Assembly (NCBI GenBank): GCA_963575745.1
Contig: CAUYUJ010001422.1
Coordinates: forward strand, 64,001 to 101,411
DNA length: 37,411 nucleotides
Direction of reading: 5' to 3'
From: Prorocentrum cordatum
Lineage: Eukaryota; Sar; Dinophyceae; Prorocentrales; Prorocentraceae
A program made the translations under genes and the position numbers. The notes below the pieces were generated by a model, which searched no databases, was not told the origin of the DNA, and was given only the letters and a program-made list of their open reading frames with translations. Below, piece by piece: positions 1 to 10,675 of this stretch; the stretch's first letter is position 1, and each line of letters begins with the position of its first letter.

Positions 1-250
1 AGGACGAGCCCCGCCAGAGCTCGAACGCTGCAGCACCGCCGGGAGCCTCGCGGAGTGCATCGGGGGATGGCGCCGCACCGCCGAGGCATCGCCGAGGCAT
101 CGGCGGCGCCGGCGGTGCATCGGCGACGTCGGCGTGGAGAGCCTCGGGAGCCACATCGAGCCGCACCTCGGCGACGCACCGGCGATGCGGCGCGATCCTC
201 CGACCCCATGTGCTTCGGCACCCACTTCGGCCATGGGCAAGAATGGCCTT
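1..250. repeat. GC-rich degenerate repeat with TCGGCGATGCACCG-like words
   Basis: This stretch is built from imperfect words around GGCATCGCCGAGG and TCGGCGATGCACCG. A related block lies in opposite orientation at about 9640-9740, and a short piece lies at 11195-11235. The frames that stay open here are compositional. I see no gene. Confidence 0.5.
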
Positions 251-415
251 TGGTGCGCGGCTTAACGGGGGCCGCGGGGGGGCGAAGGCTGGGCGCGCAA
301 GACGCTACTACCGCATCACGTGCGGCGATCGGGGGGCCCCAATGGGCCCGCACCAAAGGTCACTCTGGCGAAGGGTCACTCTTACACGTCGTTCATTTTT
401 AATCGTGCTCATTTG

Positions 416-484
416 CTCGTTTCTAATTATTCCTGGCCCCCTAGTGGCCAGGAAGAGGCCCAGGATGGAACAATTAGAAATGAG
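416..484. repeat. Small fold-back (inverted repeat)
   Basis: Arms at 416-433 and 467-484 are inverse complements with about two mismatches (CTCGTTTCTAATTATTCC against CTCATTTCTAATTGTTCC). The spacer contains a second small hairpin, CCTGGCC...GGCCAGG. No coding content is visible in 250-670 around it. Confidence 0.65.
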
Positions 485-589
485 AGGATCTTGGCCCCCG
501 AAGAAAATCAAGTATTTTTCGAAGAATTGGAAACGAACAACGTGTACGTGTAGTCGACCACTGATGCGGAGGCCTCGAAGCCGACCGAG

Positions 590-668
590 AAGACCTGGCA
601 CCCGCCGATCCGGTTTGTTCCATCCGCGGCCCCAGGGAGGTTCCCAGACCACCTCGCGCCGCGAAAAC
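590..668 (-). repeat. D-repeat flank interrupted by unit 1
   Basis: Read on the minus strand, this piece matches 9515-9600 closely: CACGACGCGAGG, then ACCTCCCTGGGGCCGCGG, then ATCGGCGG. It ends in GCGAAAA exactly where unit 1 begins, and the D-type sequence resumes at 2445 with AAAAACACGACG. The two halves look like one D repeat split by unit 1. Confidence 0.6.
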
Positions 669-763
669 ATGATCGACCCACGAACCCGGAAAGGAATCTA
701 GAAATCTAAGGCATGGCAACGCTTCAAAGACACCTGACACCTGATTGGACGAAGGGCAACTGC

Positions 764-1530
764 AATGCTGAATGTATCGATCTTGATGTACCGTGCCGAT
801 GGCTGCGCTGTGCTGCGCCGTGCTGAATTGCGATGTGCCATGCTGCGATTGTGCTCTGTAGTGTTGTGGATCGGGTCCTCCTTTGCATCCGAGTCCTGAC
901 AGAACTGATCTGGATCTTAAGCTCGAGCTGCCTGAGCACACAGTAGCTGCCCCACAGCTAATGGACAAGGGGACATGCTAGGAGGACGCGCCGCGGAACG
1001 TTCCAAGGGACGCGCCAGGCGACGTGCCAGGGGACATGCCATGGGGACGCACCGCGGGACGTGCCAAGGGGACGCGTTACGCAACGTGCCAATGGACGTG
1101 CCACGGGACGTGCCAGGGGACGCGCCGCGCGACGTGCCAGGGGACGCGCCGCGCGACGTGCCAGGGGGACTCGCCACGGGATGCGCCACGGAACGTGCCA
1201 AATTACAATGCTGAATGTATTCGATCTTGATGTACCGTGCCGAGGGGTGTACTGTGCTGCGCCGTGCTGAATTGCGATGTCCCATGCCGCGATTGTGTTC
1301 TACAGCGTTGTGGATCGAGTCCTCCTGTGCATCCCAGTCCTGACCGAACTGATCTGGATCTTAAGCTCGAGCTGCCTGAGCACATAGTAGCTGCCCCACA
1401 GTTAATGGACAAGGGGACATGCTAGGAGGACGCGCCGCGGAACGTTCCAAGGGACGCGCCAGGCGACGTGCCAGGGGACGTGCCATGGGGACGCACCGCG
1501 GGACGTGCCAAGGGGACGCGTTACGTAACG
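764..1530 (+). repeat. A minisatellite of unit 1 (two long units, 15 bp sub-repeat)
   Basis: Each long unit starts near AATGCTGAATGTAT, passes through CTGATCTGGATCTTAAGC, and ends in a run of imperfect 15 bp repeats of the form GGACGTGCCACGGG. The second long unit begins near 1208. Frames on both strands stay open because the sub-repeat length is a multiple of three and lacks stop codons. I read it as non-coding. Confidence 0.85.
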
Positions 1531-1539
1531 TGCTGGGGG

Positions 1540-2185
1540 CAAGCGTTTCGCTCGAGACATCCTGTCAAAATCATCATGCTAGACATCCGCCTAAGCGACC
1601 TGGACACGTGAAAACAAGCGTTTCGTTCAACACATCCTCAACACATTCTCATGCTAGACATCCGCCTGGACGAACTGGACACGTGAAAACAAGTGGTTCG
1701 CTCGAGACATCCTCAACACATCTTCATGTGAGACGTCCGCCTGGGCGACCTGGGCACGTGAAAACAAGCGTTTCGCTCGAGACGGTTTCAACACCTCCTC
1801 ATTCTAGACATCCGCCTGGGCGACCTGTACACGTGAAAGCAAACGTCTCGCTCGAGACATCCTCAACACATCTTCATGTTAGACATCCGCCTGGGCGACC
1901 TGGACACGTGAAAACAAGCGTATCTCTCGAGACATTCTCAACACATCCTCATGCTAGGCATCCGCCTGGGCAACCTGGACACGTGCAAACAAGCATCTCG
2001 ATCGAGACTTCCTCAACACATCCTCATGCTAGACATCCGCCTGGGCGACGAGGACGCGTGAAACCAAGCGTCTCGCTCGAGGCATCCTCAACAAATCCTG
2101 GCGCTAGACCTCTGCCTGGGCAACCTGGAGGCGTGAAACCAAGCGTCTCGCTCGAGACATCCTCAAGACCTGGGCACGTGAAAAC
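1540..2185 (+). repeat. 75 bp tandem array, about eight copies
   Basis: Copies start near 1575, 1650, 1724, 1799, 1874, 1949 and 2024 with CATGCTAGACATCCGCC. Each contains CACGTGAAAACAAGCG and TTTCGCTCGAGACATCC. The 75 bp period equals 25 codons, so a plus-strand frame (1419-2219) stays open and would encode a 25-residue repeat with words such as PPGRPGHVKTSVSLETSS. No start context, domain or neighbour supports translation. It is the unit 1 form of the GAGACATCC array. Confidence 0.85.
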
Positions 2186-2444
2186 AAGCATTTCACTTGA
2201 GAGATCCTCTGAATTCTGATCCCAAGGAGAGGACAATCTATAACACAAAACAAGCGTTTCGCTCGAGACATCCTCAACGAATTCCGAAAACAAACAGCGT
2301 TTCGCTCGAGACCTCCTCAATTCGTAATTCGCCGGCCCACCTCGACCTCGATATTTATCGCAAAAGAAATTCGCCGGCCCACCTCAAACCAAACCCGGGG
2401 GTAAACCATCTAAAAAAGAACCCGGCGCCTAAGCCCTTTCCGGG

Positions 2445-2684
2445 AAAAACACGACGAGAGGGTTTTTGGGCTATTTCTGGGCCTCCAGGGGCCTTTGCCG
2501 GGCCTCGGGGCCGTTACACAACGGATCGGGATCTCAGGGATTCTCGACCGATCCTCGTCCGAATGTGTTCGGGTGGGTGGTCGCCCGCACCCCCTCGCGT
2601 TGTGACAAAAAATCGCGACGGGAGGTTTTTCTCTACTATCGGCCTCCAGGGGCCCTTGCCGGGCCTCGGGAGCGATAATCGGGA
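2445..2684 (+). repeat. D repeats between units 1 and 2
   Basis: Two partial D copies lie in plus orientation. The first runs from CACGACGAGAGGG through GGCCTCCAGGGGCC. The second starts near 2597 with AAAAAATCGCGACGGGAGG and reaches GCCTCGGGAGCGATAATCGGGAC at 2685, where unit 2 interrupts it. Its continuation, GAAAACCGATCCCGGGGAAG, appears at 5049. Confidence 0.7.
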
Positions 2685-2765
2685 CATGATCGACCCACGA
2701 ACCCGGAAAGGAATATAGAAATGTCATGGCAACTGTTCAAAGACACTTGATTGGGCGACGGGCAA

Positions 2766-4370
2766 ATGCAATGCAGAATGTATCGATCTTAATGTACTGT
2801 GCCAGGGGCTGTGCTGTGCTGCACCGTGCTGAACTGCGATGTTCCATACCGCGATTGTGCTCTACATAGCGTCGTGGATCGAGTCTTCCTTAACATCCGA
2901 GTCCTGACCGCATTGATCTGGATCTTAAGCTCGAGCTGACTGAGCAGATGGTAGCTGCCCCAGAACCAATCGACAGAGGGGACATGCCAGGAGGACGCGC
3001 CGCGGAACGTCCCAAGGGACGCGCCAAGCGACGTGCCAGGGGACGTGCCATGGGCACGCACCGCGTGACGTGCCAAGCGGACGCGCTACGGAACGTGCCA
3101 ATGGACGTGCCGCGGGACGTGCCAGGGGGCGCGCCACGCGACGTGCCAGGGGGACTCGCCAAGGGACGCCCCAGGAAACGTGCCAAGTTGCAATGCTGAG
3201 TGTATCGATCTTGATGTACCATGCCGAAATCTGTGCTGTGCTGCGCCGTGCTGAACTGCGATGTGCCATGCCGCGATTGTGCTCTAGATAGCGTTGTGGA
3301 TCGAGTCCTCTTTGCATCCGAGTCCTGACCGAACTGATCTGGATCTTAAGCTCGAGCTGCCTGAACACATAGTAGCTGCCCCAGAACTAATCGACAGGGG
3401 GACATGCCAGGAGGACGCGCCGCGGAACATCCCAAAGGACACGCCAAGCGACGTGCCAGGGGACGTGCCATGGGCACGCACCGCGGGACGTGCCAAGGAG
3501 ACGCGCTACGGAACGTGCCAATGGACGTGCCGCGGGACGTGCCAGGGGGCGCGCCACGCGACGTGCCAGGGGGACTCGCCAAGGGACGCCCCACGGAACG
3601 TGCCAAGTTGCAATGCTGAGTGTATCGATCTTGATGTACCATGCCGAAATCTGTGCTGTGCTGCGCCGTGCTGAACTGCGATGTGCCATGCCGCGATTGT
3701 GCTCTAGATAGCGTTGTGGATCGAGTCCTCTTTGCATCCGAGTCCTGACCGAACTGATCTGGATCTTAAGCTCGAGCTGCCTGAACACATAGTAGCTGCC
3801 CCAGAACTAATCGACAGGGGGACATGCCAGGAGGACGCGCCGCGGAACGTCCCAAAGGACACGCCAAGCGACGTGCCAGGGGACGTGCCACGGGCACGCA
3901 CCGCGGGACGTGCCAAGAAGACGCGCTACGGAACGTGCCAATGGACGTGCCGCGGGACGTGCCAGGGGACGCGCCACGCGACGTGCCAAGGGGACTCGCC
4001 AAGGGAGGACCCCACGGAACGTGCCAAGGAACGTGCCAAGTTGCAATGCTGAGTCTATCGATCTTGATGTACTGTGCCGAAGTCTGTGCTGTGCTGCGCC
4101 GTGCTGACTTGCGATGTGCCATGCCGCGATTGTGCTCTATAGCCTCGTGGATCGAGTCCTCCTCTGCATCCGAGTCCTGATCTGAATCGTAAGCTCGAGC
4201 TGCCTGAACACATAGTAGCTGCCCCAGAGCTAATTGACAAGGGGACATGCCAGGAGGACGCGCCGCGGAACGTCCCAAAGGACCCGCCAAGCGACGTGCC
4301 AGGGGACGTGCCACGGGCACGCACCGCGGGACGTGCCAAGGGGACGCGCTACGGAACGTGCTGGGGACAA
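2766..4370 (+). repeat. A minisatellite of unit 2 (420 bp tandem copies)
   Basis: Copies start near 2766, 3190, 3610 and 4044. The copies at 3190 and 3610 are exactly 420 bp apart and nearly identical, so this amplification looks recent. Each ends in the GGACGTGCCA 15 bp sub-repeat. The long arginine/proline-rich frames here (for example HVPWHVAWRVPWDVPRR on the minus strand) are repeat shadows. Confidence 0.9.
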
Positions 4371-4925
4371 GCGTTTCGCTCGAGACATCCTGCCAACATC
4401 CTCAGAATTCTTGCGCGCGGGGCGCGGACGCGCTAGACATCCTCGAAATTCTTGCGAGCGGGACGTGTAAACAAGCATTTCGCCTGAGACATCCTATGAA
4501 TTCTGGAACCCCCCCCGACGCCCCCCACGAGGCCCCCGCTCGAGACATCCCCCAATTTTGCAAAACCAGCGGTTCGCTCGAAACGTCTTCAACAAATTAT
4601 GAAAGACAAGCATTTCGCTCGAGACATCCTGCCAAAATTCCAGGAAATCCTAGCAAAACAAACGAATTAGTCGAGACATCCTCGAAATTCCTGCGCGCGG
4701 GACGCGGCACGCGCGAAACATCATCGGAATTCCTGCGCGCGGGGTGCTTTTCCGCGTCGCGGTCGGCTCTGCAAAACCAGCGTTTCGCTCGAGACGTCCT
4801 CAACAAATTCTGAAAACAAGCGTTTCGCTCGAGACATCCCCAACTCTGCAAAACCAGCGTTTCGCTCGAGACATCCTCAACAAATTCTGAAAAACAAGCG
4901 TTTCGCTAGGGACATCCTCAAATTT
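4371..4925 (+). repeat. B array with GAGACATCC core, unit 2
   Basis: Irregularly spaced copies of ACAAGCGTTTCGCTCGAGACATCC alternate with CTGCGCGCGGGACGCGGCACGCGCGA, which is self-complementary in part. Spacing is about 40-60 bp. The constant part is CTCGAGACATCC and the spacers drift. Irregular spacing and drifting copies exclude CRISPR. Confidence 0.85.
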
Positions 4926-5046
4926 TAATTTGCCGGCCCACCTCCCGCATGTAATTTATCGCAGAATAATTTCGCCGGCCCAAGTCGCAGGGGGGCCGGG
5001 GGGTTAACCTACTAAAAGAGAACCCTGGGCCCGCGCCCTTTCCGGG

Positions 5047-5140
5047 AATGAAAACCGATCCCGGGGAAGGGGTCCAAACCTCCGAGGGTCGGCGTCGTGG
5101 AAAAATCTCACGACGTCGGGGGTCCCGACCGCTTCTCAGG
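5047..5140 (+). repeat. D repeat, right half after unit 2
   Basis: It begins AATGAAAACCGATCCCGGGG and ends near AAAAATCTCACGACGTCGGGGG. Joined conceptually to 2597-2684, it gives a D copy of normal order. That is the basis for calling unit 2 an insertion. Confidence 0.65.
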
Positions 5141-5538
5141 GGCGGGGGGGCTGTTGAACGTCGAGGGTCTGCTTTTGATTGCCCAGGTAGGGAGCCCAAA
5201 AAGGACGTACGCGCCCAGCTATGTACATGAACACGGCCCCTCGATCCGCGAGACTGGCCGCGTGAAACGAACATTTGCGCAAGGCGTACTCTCAAAACCA
5301 GCGTAGATTCATGTACGTGTACGTCCTTTTTTCGCTCCTGACCAGGGCCCAGCATCCAGCCCCTGAGGGGCGAGGTCGAAGGAAAGACGCCAGTTGGAAC
5401 TACCGGGTCGTCGGAGACCTGGGATGGCAGCACGGCCCGAGAACTCGAAGGTCACGGCACGAGGTAGATGTCGGGGAGACGTAAGACTCGGGTACGGGGG
5501 ACTCGGGTTGGCCTGACGGGGCCATAATAAAACTTCAT
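5141..5538. other. Spacer with imperfect inverted repeat, no gene
   Basis: AAAAAGGACGTAC and GTACATGAA near 5199-5233 recur inverted near 5306-5336, so this could fold back on itself. The remainder is unique GC-rich sequence in which I recognise no coding or RNA feature. Confidence 0.4.
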
Positions 5539-6902
5539 GATCGACCCACGAACCCGGAAAGGAATATAGAACTGTAACATATGGCAGCGTTTTCAAAGAC
5601 ACCTGATTGGGTGACGGGCAAATGCAATGCTGAGTGTATCGATCTTGATGTACCCTGCCGAGGGCTGTGCTGTGCTGCGCCGTGCTGAATTGCGATGTGC
5701 CATGGCGCGACTGTGCTCTATAGCGTCGTGGATCGAGTCCTCCTTTGCATCCGAGTCCTGACCGAACTGATCTGGATCTTAAGCTCGAGCTGCCTGAACA
5801 CATAGTAGCTGCCCCAGAGCTAATGGACAGGGGAACATGCCAGGAGGACGCGCCGCGAAACGTCCCAAGGGATGCGCCAGGCGACGTGCCAGGGGACGCG
5901 CCATGGGGTCGCACCGTAGGACGTGCCAAAGGGACGCGCTACGGAACGTGCCAATGGATGTGCCACGGAATGTGCCAGGGGACGCGCCACGCGACGTGCC
6001 AGGGGGACTCGCCAAGGGACGCCCCACGGAACGTGCCAAAGAACGTGCCAAGTTGTAATGCTGAGTGTATCGATCTTGATGTACCCTGCCGAGGGCTGTG
6101 CTGTGCTGCGCCGTGCTGAACTACGATGTGCCATGCCGCGGTTGTGCTCTATAGCGTCGTGGATCGAGTCCTCCTTTGCATCCGAGTCCTGACCGAACTG
6201 ATCTGGAAGCTGCCTGAACACATAGTAGCTGCCCCAGAGCTGATGGACAAGGGGAACATGCCAGGAGGACGCGCCGCGAAACGTCCCAAGGGATGCGCCA
6301 GGCGACGTGCCAGGGGACGTGCCATGAGGTCGCACCGCGGGACGTGCCAAGGGGACGCGCTACTGAACGTGCTGGGGACAAGCGTTTCGCTCGAGACATC
6401 CTATCAAAATCATCCGAATTCCTACGCGCGGGACGCGGCACGCGCGAGACATCCTCGGAATTCCTGTGAGCGGGACACGAAAACAAGCATTGCGCCTGAG
6501 ACATCCTCTGAATTCTGGCCCCCCACGAGGCCCCCGCTCGAGACATCCCCCAATTTTGCAAAACCAGCGTTTCGCTCGAGACATCCTCAACAAATTATGA
6601 AAAACATGCCAGGAGGACGCGCCGCGAAACGTCCCCAGGGACGCGCCAGGCGACGTGCCAAGGGACGTGCCATGGGGTCGCACCGTAGGCCGTGCCAAGG
6701 GGACGCGCTACGGGACATCCTCAAAATTCCTGCGCGCGGGACGTGGCACGCGCGAGACATCTTCCGAATTCCTGCGAGCGGGACGTGAAAACAAGCATTT
6801 CGCCTGAGACATCCTCTGAATTCTGGCCCCCCACGAGGCCCCCGCTCGAGACATCCCCAAGTTTGCAGAAACCAGCGTTTCGCTCGAGACATCCTCAACA
6901 AA

Positions 6903-7710
6903 TTATGAAAAACAAGCGTTTCGCTCGAGACATCCGGTCAAAATTCTAAGAAATCCTGACAAAACAAACGAATTAGTCGAGACATCCTCGAAATTCCTGC
7001 GCGCGGGACGCGGCCCGCGCGAGACATCCTTGGAATTCCCGCGAGCGGGACACGAAAACAAGCATTTCGCCTGAGACATCCTCTGAATTCTGGCCCCCCG
7101 CTCGAGACATCTCCAAATTTTGCGGAAACCAGCGTTTCGCTCGAGACATCCTCCACAAACTATGTAAAATAAGCGTTTCGCTCGAGACATCCTGCCAAAG
7201 TTCTAAGAAATCCTGACAAAACAAGCGAATTAGTCGAGACATCCTCGAAATTCCTGCGCGCGGGACGCGGCACGCGCGAGACATCCTCGGAATTCCTGCG
7301 CGCAAATTATGAAAAACAAGCGTTTCGCTCGAGACATCCGGTCAAAATTCTAAGAAATCCTGACAAAACAAACGAATTAGTCGAGACATCCTCGAAATTC
7401 CTGCGCGCGAGACGCGGCCCGCGCGAGACATCCTTGGAATTCCCGCGAGCGGGACACGAAAACAAGCATTTCGCCTGAGACATCCTCTGAATTCTGGCCC
7501 CCCGCTCGAGACATCTCCAAATTTTGCGGAAACCAGCGTTTCGCTCGAGACATCCTCCACAAACTATGTAAAATAAGCGTTTCGCTCGAGACATCCTGCC
7601 AAAGTTCTAAGAAATCCTGACAAAACAAGCGAATTAGTCGAGACATCCTCGAAATTCCTGCGCGCGGGACGCGGCACGCGCGAGACATCCTCGGAATTCC
7701 TGCGCGCGGG
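6903..7710 (+). repeat. 404 bp tandem duplication inside the B array
   Basis: The segment 6903-7306 is repeated at 7307-7710 with an offset of 404 bp and very few differences (GGGACGCGGCC becomes GAGACGCGGCC). The junction lies in CTGCGCGCAAATTATG near 7298-7306. This is a recent local amplification, or possibly an assembly artefact. Confidence 0.85.
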
Positions 7711-7724
7711 GCGCTTTTCCGAGT

Positions 7725-7910
7725 CGCGGTCGGGGCTCCAGACCCCGTTATTTTTCGAGGATTCTGCGAAAAACGCTCCGCACCCTCTTTTTTACGAGGG
7801 AAAGCGGGGGTCTGCGGACCCCGTTATTTATCGAGGATCCGAGATGGGGGGCGAACTTTCCTCGAGCGGGCACGCACAAAACGCACTTTTTCCAAAAAAA
7901 TCAGCACTTT
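7725..7910 (+). repeat. G block shared by units 3 and 4
   Basis: GCTCCAGACCCCGTTATTTTTCGAGG, an ACGCTCCGCACC stretch and a GATCCGAGATGGGGGG stretch recur at 14595-14765 in unit 4 at the same place, between the B array and the C block. Only these two units carry it, so they form a subfamily. Confidence 0.8.
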
Positions 7911-8008
7911 ACCTCGTTATTTATCGCAAATAATTTCGCCGGCGCTTGACCCGTCAGAACCGGAGGTAAACAGCTAAAAGAGAACCCTGGGCCCAAGCCC
8001 TTTCCGGG

Positions 8009-8343
8009 AAATGACGAGGTCCAATCTGAAATTTGACGCGAGCTCCCGCTGCAAACATCCCACGAAAACGGGACCGTCAAAATCCAGGACGCGCTCGTCA
8101 AAAAACGTCGGCAAACCCGAGTTCCGGCTTACAAGAGGGTTACGTTCCCCCGAAAATGGAGAATACGCAAACGAGGACCATGACCAAGACTGAGCGCAGA
8201 AACGTCGGCGCCGACCTTGGCCACCGTCCCTCCTGGTCGGCGTCGTCGGCTCCTTGATCACCCCCGCGAATCGGCAACGGCCGGCGTGGATCGTGACCCA
8301 GATCGGCGTTGACTTGAGCAGGGACCGACCGTCCCGGCATTCC
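8009..8343. other. Spacer without recognisable gene
   Basis: Mixed sequence follows unit 3. Its last part (8310-8343, GAGCAGGGACCGACCGTCCC) recurs at 19750-19778 next to a second copy of the element that starts at 8344. I see no supported coding region. Confidence 0.4.
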
Positions 8344-8516
8344 TATAGTCCTACCACTAAATGTTCGTAGAACCCAAAAATGGTCTAAGAACAAAAACCA
8401 TTTTGTTAGAACACAAACCCAATGTAATAGAACAAGACAGACTCTGCCAGAAATGTTCTAAGAACATTTCGTGGAAACCACAAAAGGTTATTAGAACATT
8501 GTTTGGTAGGGCTATA
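8344..8516. mobile_element. MITE-like element H, copy 1
   Basis: Imperfect terminal inverted repeats of about 30 bp are visible: TATAGTCCTACCACTAAATG at the left and the complement of TATAGCCCTACCAAACAATG at the right. Inside are palindromic words of the form TGTTCTAAGAACA. A second copy lies at 19779-19955. No coding capacity. A TA or TATA target duplication is possible but cannot be separated from the TIR ends. Confidence 0.6.
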
Positions 8517-8764
8517 AGCGAGCCGGGACGCTCCGCCACTGCTTGAAAGATCGGCGTTGCCAAAATCCCGTGACATCCTGGTCCACCGAGACCTCCGCCA
8601 GCAAGACGTTTCCAATCCGCTCCGCCGGCCCCGCAGGTCCCGACCGCTCTCCTGGGGGTCACTTTTCGTCCCAGACTCGTTTCTGATGGCCCCGTGGCCG
8701 CCGAATGGCCGTCGAGGGCCGAAATGCAACAACAAGACGCCAGCGGAACACATATTAAAACCAG

Positions 8765-8925
8765 AGATCTGAGATCTGATGTCGCGATGTTTTCAGCACG
8801 GGGTCCCTGGAAGCCTCGACCCACTCCCCAGGACCGGCTCTTTGTCCCGAGTCGTTCTTTGACGCTCCCGAGGCCCGGCGAGGGCCCCTGGAGGCCGAAC
8901 ATGGCAGAACACCTCCGTCTTGCTT
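8765..8925 (-). repeat. D repeat (minus orientation)
   Basis: It contains GGGGTCCCTGGAAGCCTCGA, CCCCAGGACCGGCTCTTTGTC, and GAGGCCCGGCGAGGGCCCCT in the normal reverse order of a D copy. A more degenerate D-like piece precedes it near 8626-8740. Confidence 0.65.
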
Positions 8926-9132
8926 TCTCCAAGAACTGCGCTGGACCTCTGGGAACACAGCCACACCGCCGCCACATCTTGGTCGTGGTAGCCCGGCCCG
9001 CCGCGTGCCCGCGCCCCGAACCCACACCCCCGCCGCCGTGAGCTGTGCCCCCCGGCGTCGACCCCCAGAGGCCCGGACCTCTTTCCCCCCGGGCTCGAGG
9101 CGCCTGCTTAAACACCACCACCGCCATGAGTT

Positions 9133-9341
9133 GGAGGAGGAAGGAGGAGAAGGGGGAGGAGGAGGAGGAGGAGGAGGAGGAGGAGGAGGAGGAGGAGGAG
9201 GAGGAGGAGGAGGGGAAGGAGGAGGAGGAGGAGGAGGAGGAGGAGGAGGAGGAGGAGGAGGATGCGGAAGAGGAGGAGGAGGAGGAGGAGGAGGAGGAGG
9301 AGGAGGAGGAGGAGGAGGAGGAGGAGAAGGAGGAGGAGCAG
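9133..9341 (+). repeat. (GGA)n purine microsatellite
   Basis: About 200 bp of nearly uninterrupted GGA/GAG with a few AAG and GGGG interruptions. All six frames stay open through it, giving poly-Glu, poly-Gly, poly-Ser, poly-Pro and poly-Leu shadows. Confidence 0.97.
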
Positions 9342-9391
9342 CCCCTGCCCCTCCAACGTATGGTGGTGGTGGTGGAAAACACGCCAATCAG

Positions 9392-9600
9392 GGCTGGTTT
9401 TTCACCCCGAGTCGGTTTCATCCCGATCCGTCTTGTAACGGCCCCGAGGCCCGGCAAAGACCCCCGGAGGCCGAGGAATAGCGAAAAACACCCCTTCTCG
9501 TCGCGCTTTTCCTTTTCACGACGCGAGGGAGCATGGGGACCTCCCTGGGGCCGCGGATTGAACAAATCGGATCGGCGGATGCCAGGTCTTCTCGGGTTGC
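9392..9600 (-). repeat. D repeat (minus orientation) with flank
   Basis: GGTTTTTCACCCCGAGTCGG, GAGGCCCGGCAAAGACCCCC and GCGAAAAACACC identify a minus-orientation D. The adjoining 9515-9600 is inverted relative to 590-668. Confidence 0.65.
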
Positions 9601-10314
9601 TTTGTCGCGCGCGGAGCGGGGCGTGCCTCGAGGCCTCCTCTTTCGTGGGTGCCAAGGCACCTGGGGTCGGAGGATCGCGCCGCATCGCCGATGCATCGCC
9701 GAGGTGCGGCTCGATGTGGAGCCCAGCCCGATGCCACGGGGCCCAAACATGTATTGGATTCGAACCCTGTGTCCCAAGATGCCCCCCAGACCACCCGAAA
9801 TTAATATTGATCGCGTGACGACGGGGGGGGGCGTGAGTGGACAGAAATATCCGAACCCCAAAGCACCGCTTTTTCTGAGATCAACATTGATGTCAGGGGC
9901 GTGGGGGTGATTTAGACTCTCCCTCGAATGTGTAAGGGTTCGAACATATGGTCCATCTACTGGAGGAGGCATCGACGTGGTTGCGGTGTGTATATATATA
10001 CATATATTATCATACGCACCTCTCCGAGGGAGTAGAGCTTAGAGCCTATTAATTGAAGGCGGCGTCCGCGATTTTTCTGGCCGTTTCGCTAGGGACATCC
10101 TCGAAATTCTGAAAATCGGTGGCACACCTCGCGCAGATCGTGACGTCAGGGTCCCAAAACACATGGGAAGTACAACATTCTAACATAAAACCTTCGAAAC
10201 ACATATGGTAATTTCAATGATTTTGACCCCGATTCTCAGAGAATGGCGATTTCGCCTGAGAAATCCTCCAAAATCGAGCCCCGACGTACCTTCTGGTACC
10301 CCAGACCCCGCCTC
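9601..10314. other. Spacer: repeat fragments, no gene
   Basis: It holds a block related to 1-250 (9640-9740), two opposed TTCGAACCCT words (near 9757 and 9938), a TATATATATACATATA tract near 9992, and a solitary B-type TTTCGCTAGGGACATCCTCG at 10083. No supported gene. Confidence 0.4.
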
Positions 10315-10535
10315 GGAGCCTCTTGGGGGCCTCCTGGAACCTCCTGGGGCCTCCTGGGGCTTTCTGTACCGTCTGGTGCCCCAGACCTGGCCTCGGAGCC
10401 TCCTGGGGGTCTCCTGGAACCTCCTGGGGCCTCCTGCGGCCTCCTGGAGCCTCTTGACTCTTGGGGCCTCCTGTAGCCTCCTGGGACCTTCTGGGGCCTC
10501 CTGAGGCCGCCTGGGGCCTCCTGGGGCTTCAGAAC
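10315..10535 (+). repeat. Minisatellite with GGGGCCTCCTGGA unit
   Basis: Imperfect roughly 15 bp repeats such as CTCCTGGGGCCTCCTGGAAC include a longer duplicated segment (CGTCTGGTGCCCCAGACC and relatives). A short relative lies at 10675-10735. Proline/glycine-rich minus frames are shadows. Confidence 0.8.
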
Positions 10536-10675
10536 TACATGCACACACAGAGACACAAATCACACCCAACACATCACACGCTACACAACCATAACACACA
10601 CAACACCTACAACGCACAGAAAACACGCACAACACAGAGCACACATCACACACACAACACTCACACTTCCGGGGC
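10536..10675. repeat. Degenerate CA-rich simple sequence
   Basis: A run of ACACA, CACAACAC and CACACATC words without a strict period. Confidence 0.7.

Larger units (their letters stand above)
671..2444 (+). mobile_element. Composite TIR unit 1 (E-A-B-C order)
   Basis: The left end reads GATCGACCCACGAA followed by CCCGGAAAGG (685-694). The right end is the inverse, CCTTTCCGGG (2435-2444). Inside are a leader block with CAAAGACACCTGAC, two copies of the A minisatellite (about 764-1530), a 75 bp tandem array whose core is a GAGACATCC-type word (1540-2185), and the C block with CGCCGGCCCACCTC and a GAACCC-G-CGCC stretch before the right end. D-repeat sequence lies on both sides. No transposase is encoded, so the unit would be non-autonomous. 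That it is mobile is inferred from copy structure and empty sites. Confidence 0.65.
2688..5046 (+). mobile_element. Composite TIR unit 2
   Basis: Left end GATCGACCCACGAA plus CCCGGAAAGG (2702-2711); right end CCTTTCCGGG (5037-5046). The body has about four A-minisatellite long units (2766-4370), then a GAGACATCC array (4371-4925), then the C block with TAATTTCGCCGGCC and ACTAAAAGAGAACCCTGGG. The D repeat carries on directly across the insertion. The unit is larger than unit 1 mainly because of more A copies. Confidence 0.68.
5539..8008 (+). mobile_element. Composite TIR unit 3
   Basis: Left end GATCGACCCACGAA plus CCCGGAAAGG (5553-5562); right end CCTTTCCGGG (7999-8008). The body has two A long units (about 5620-6370), a long B array (6371-7725) that also holds a stray A fragment (6604-6715), an extra AT-richer block G (7725-7910), and the C block with ATAATTTCGCCGG. 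It is the longest of the seven. The flanks here are not recognisably a D repeat. Confidence 0.65.

Noticed and set aside
668-700. Left end of the composite units as a pol III B box (GGGTTCGTGGG on the minus strand)
   Set aside because: It deviates from the consensus at key positions and there is no A box at a suitable distance, so a SINE origin is not supported.
4371-7725. GAGACATCC arrays as a CRISPR array
   Set aside because: Spacing is irregular, copies drift, spacers are themselves related, no cas genes are present, and the context is eukaryotic.
9750-9775. Possible tRNA T-arm (GGTTCGAATCC on the minus strand)
   Set aside because: It matches the B-box consensus, but the T-stem pairs only at two positions and no acceptor stem or anticodon arm can be drawn.
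8357-9818. Long open frames of 442 and 257 codons over the GGA tract
   Set aside because: They are poly-Ser, Pro, Leu, Glu or Gly readings of a microsatellite plus repeat flanks, open on both strands. No domain or start context.
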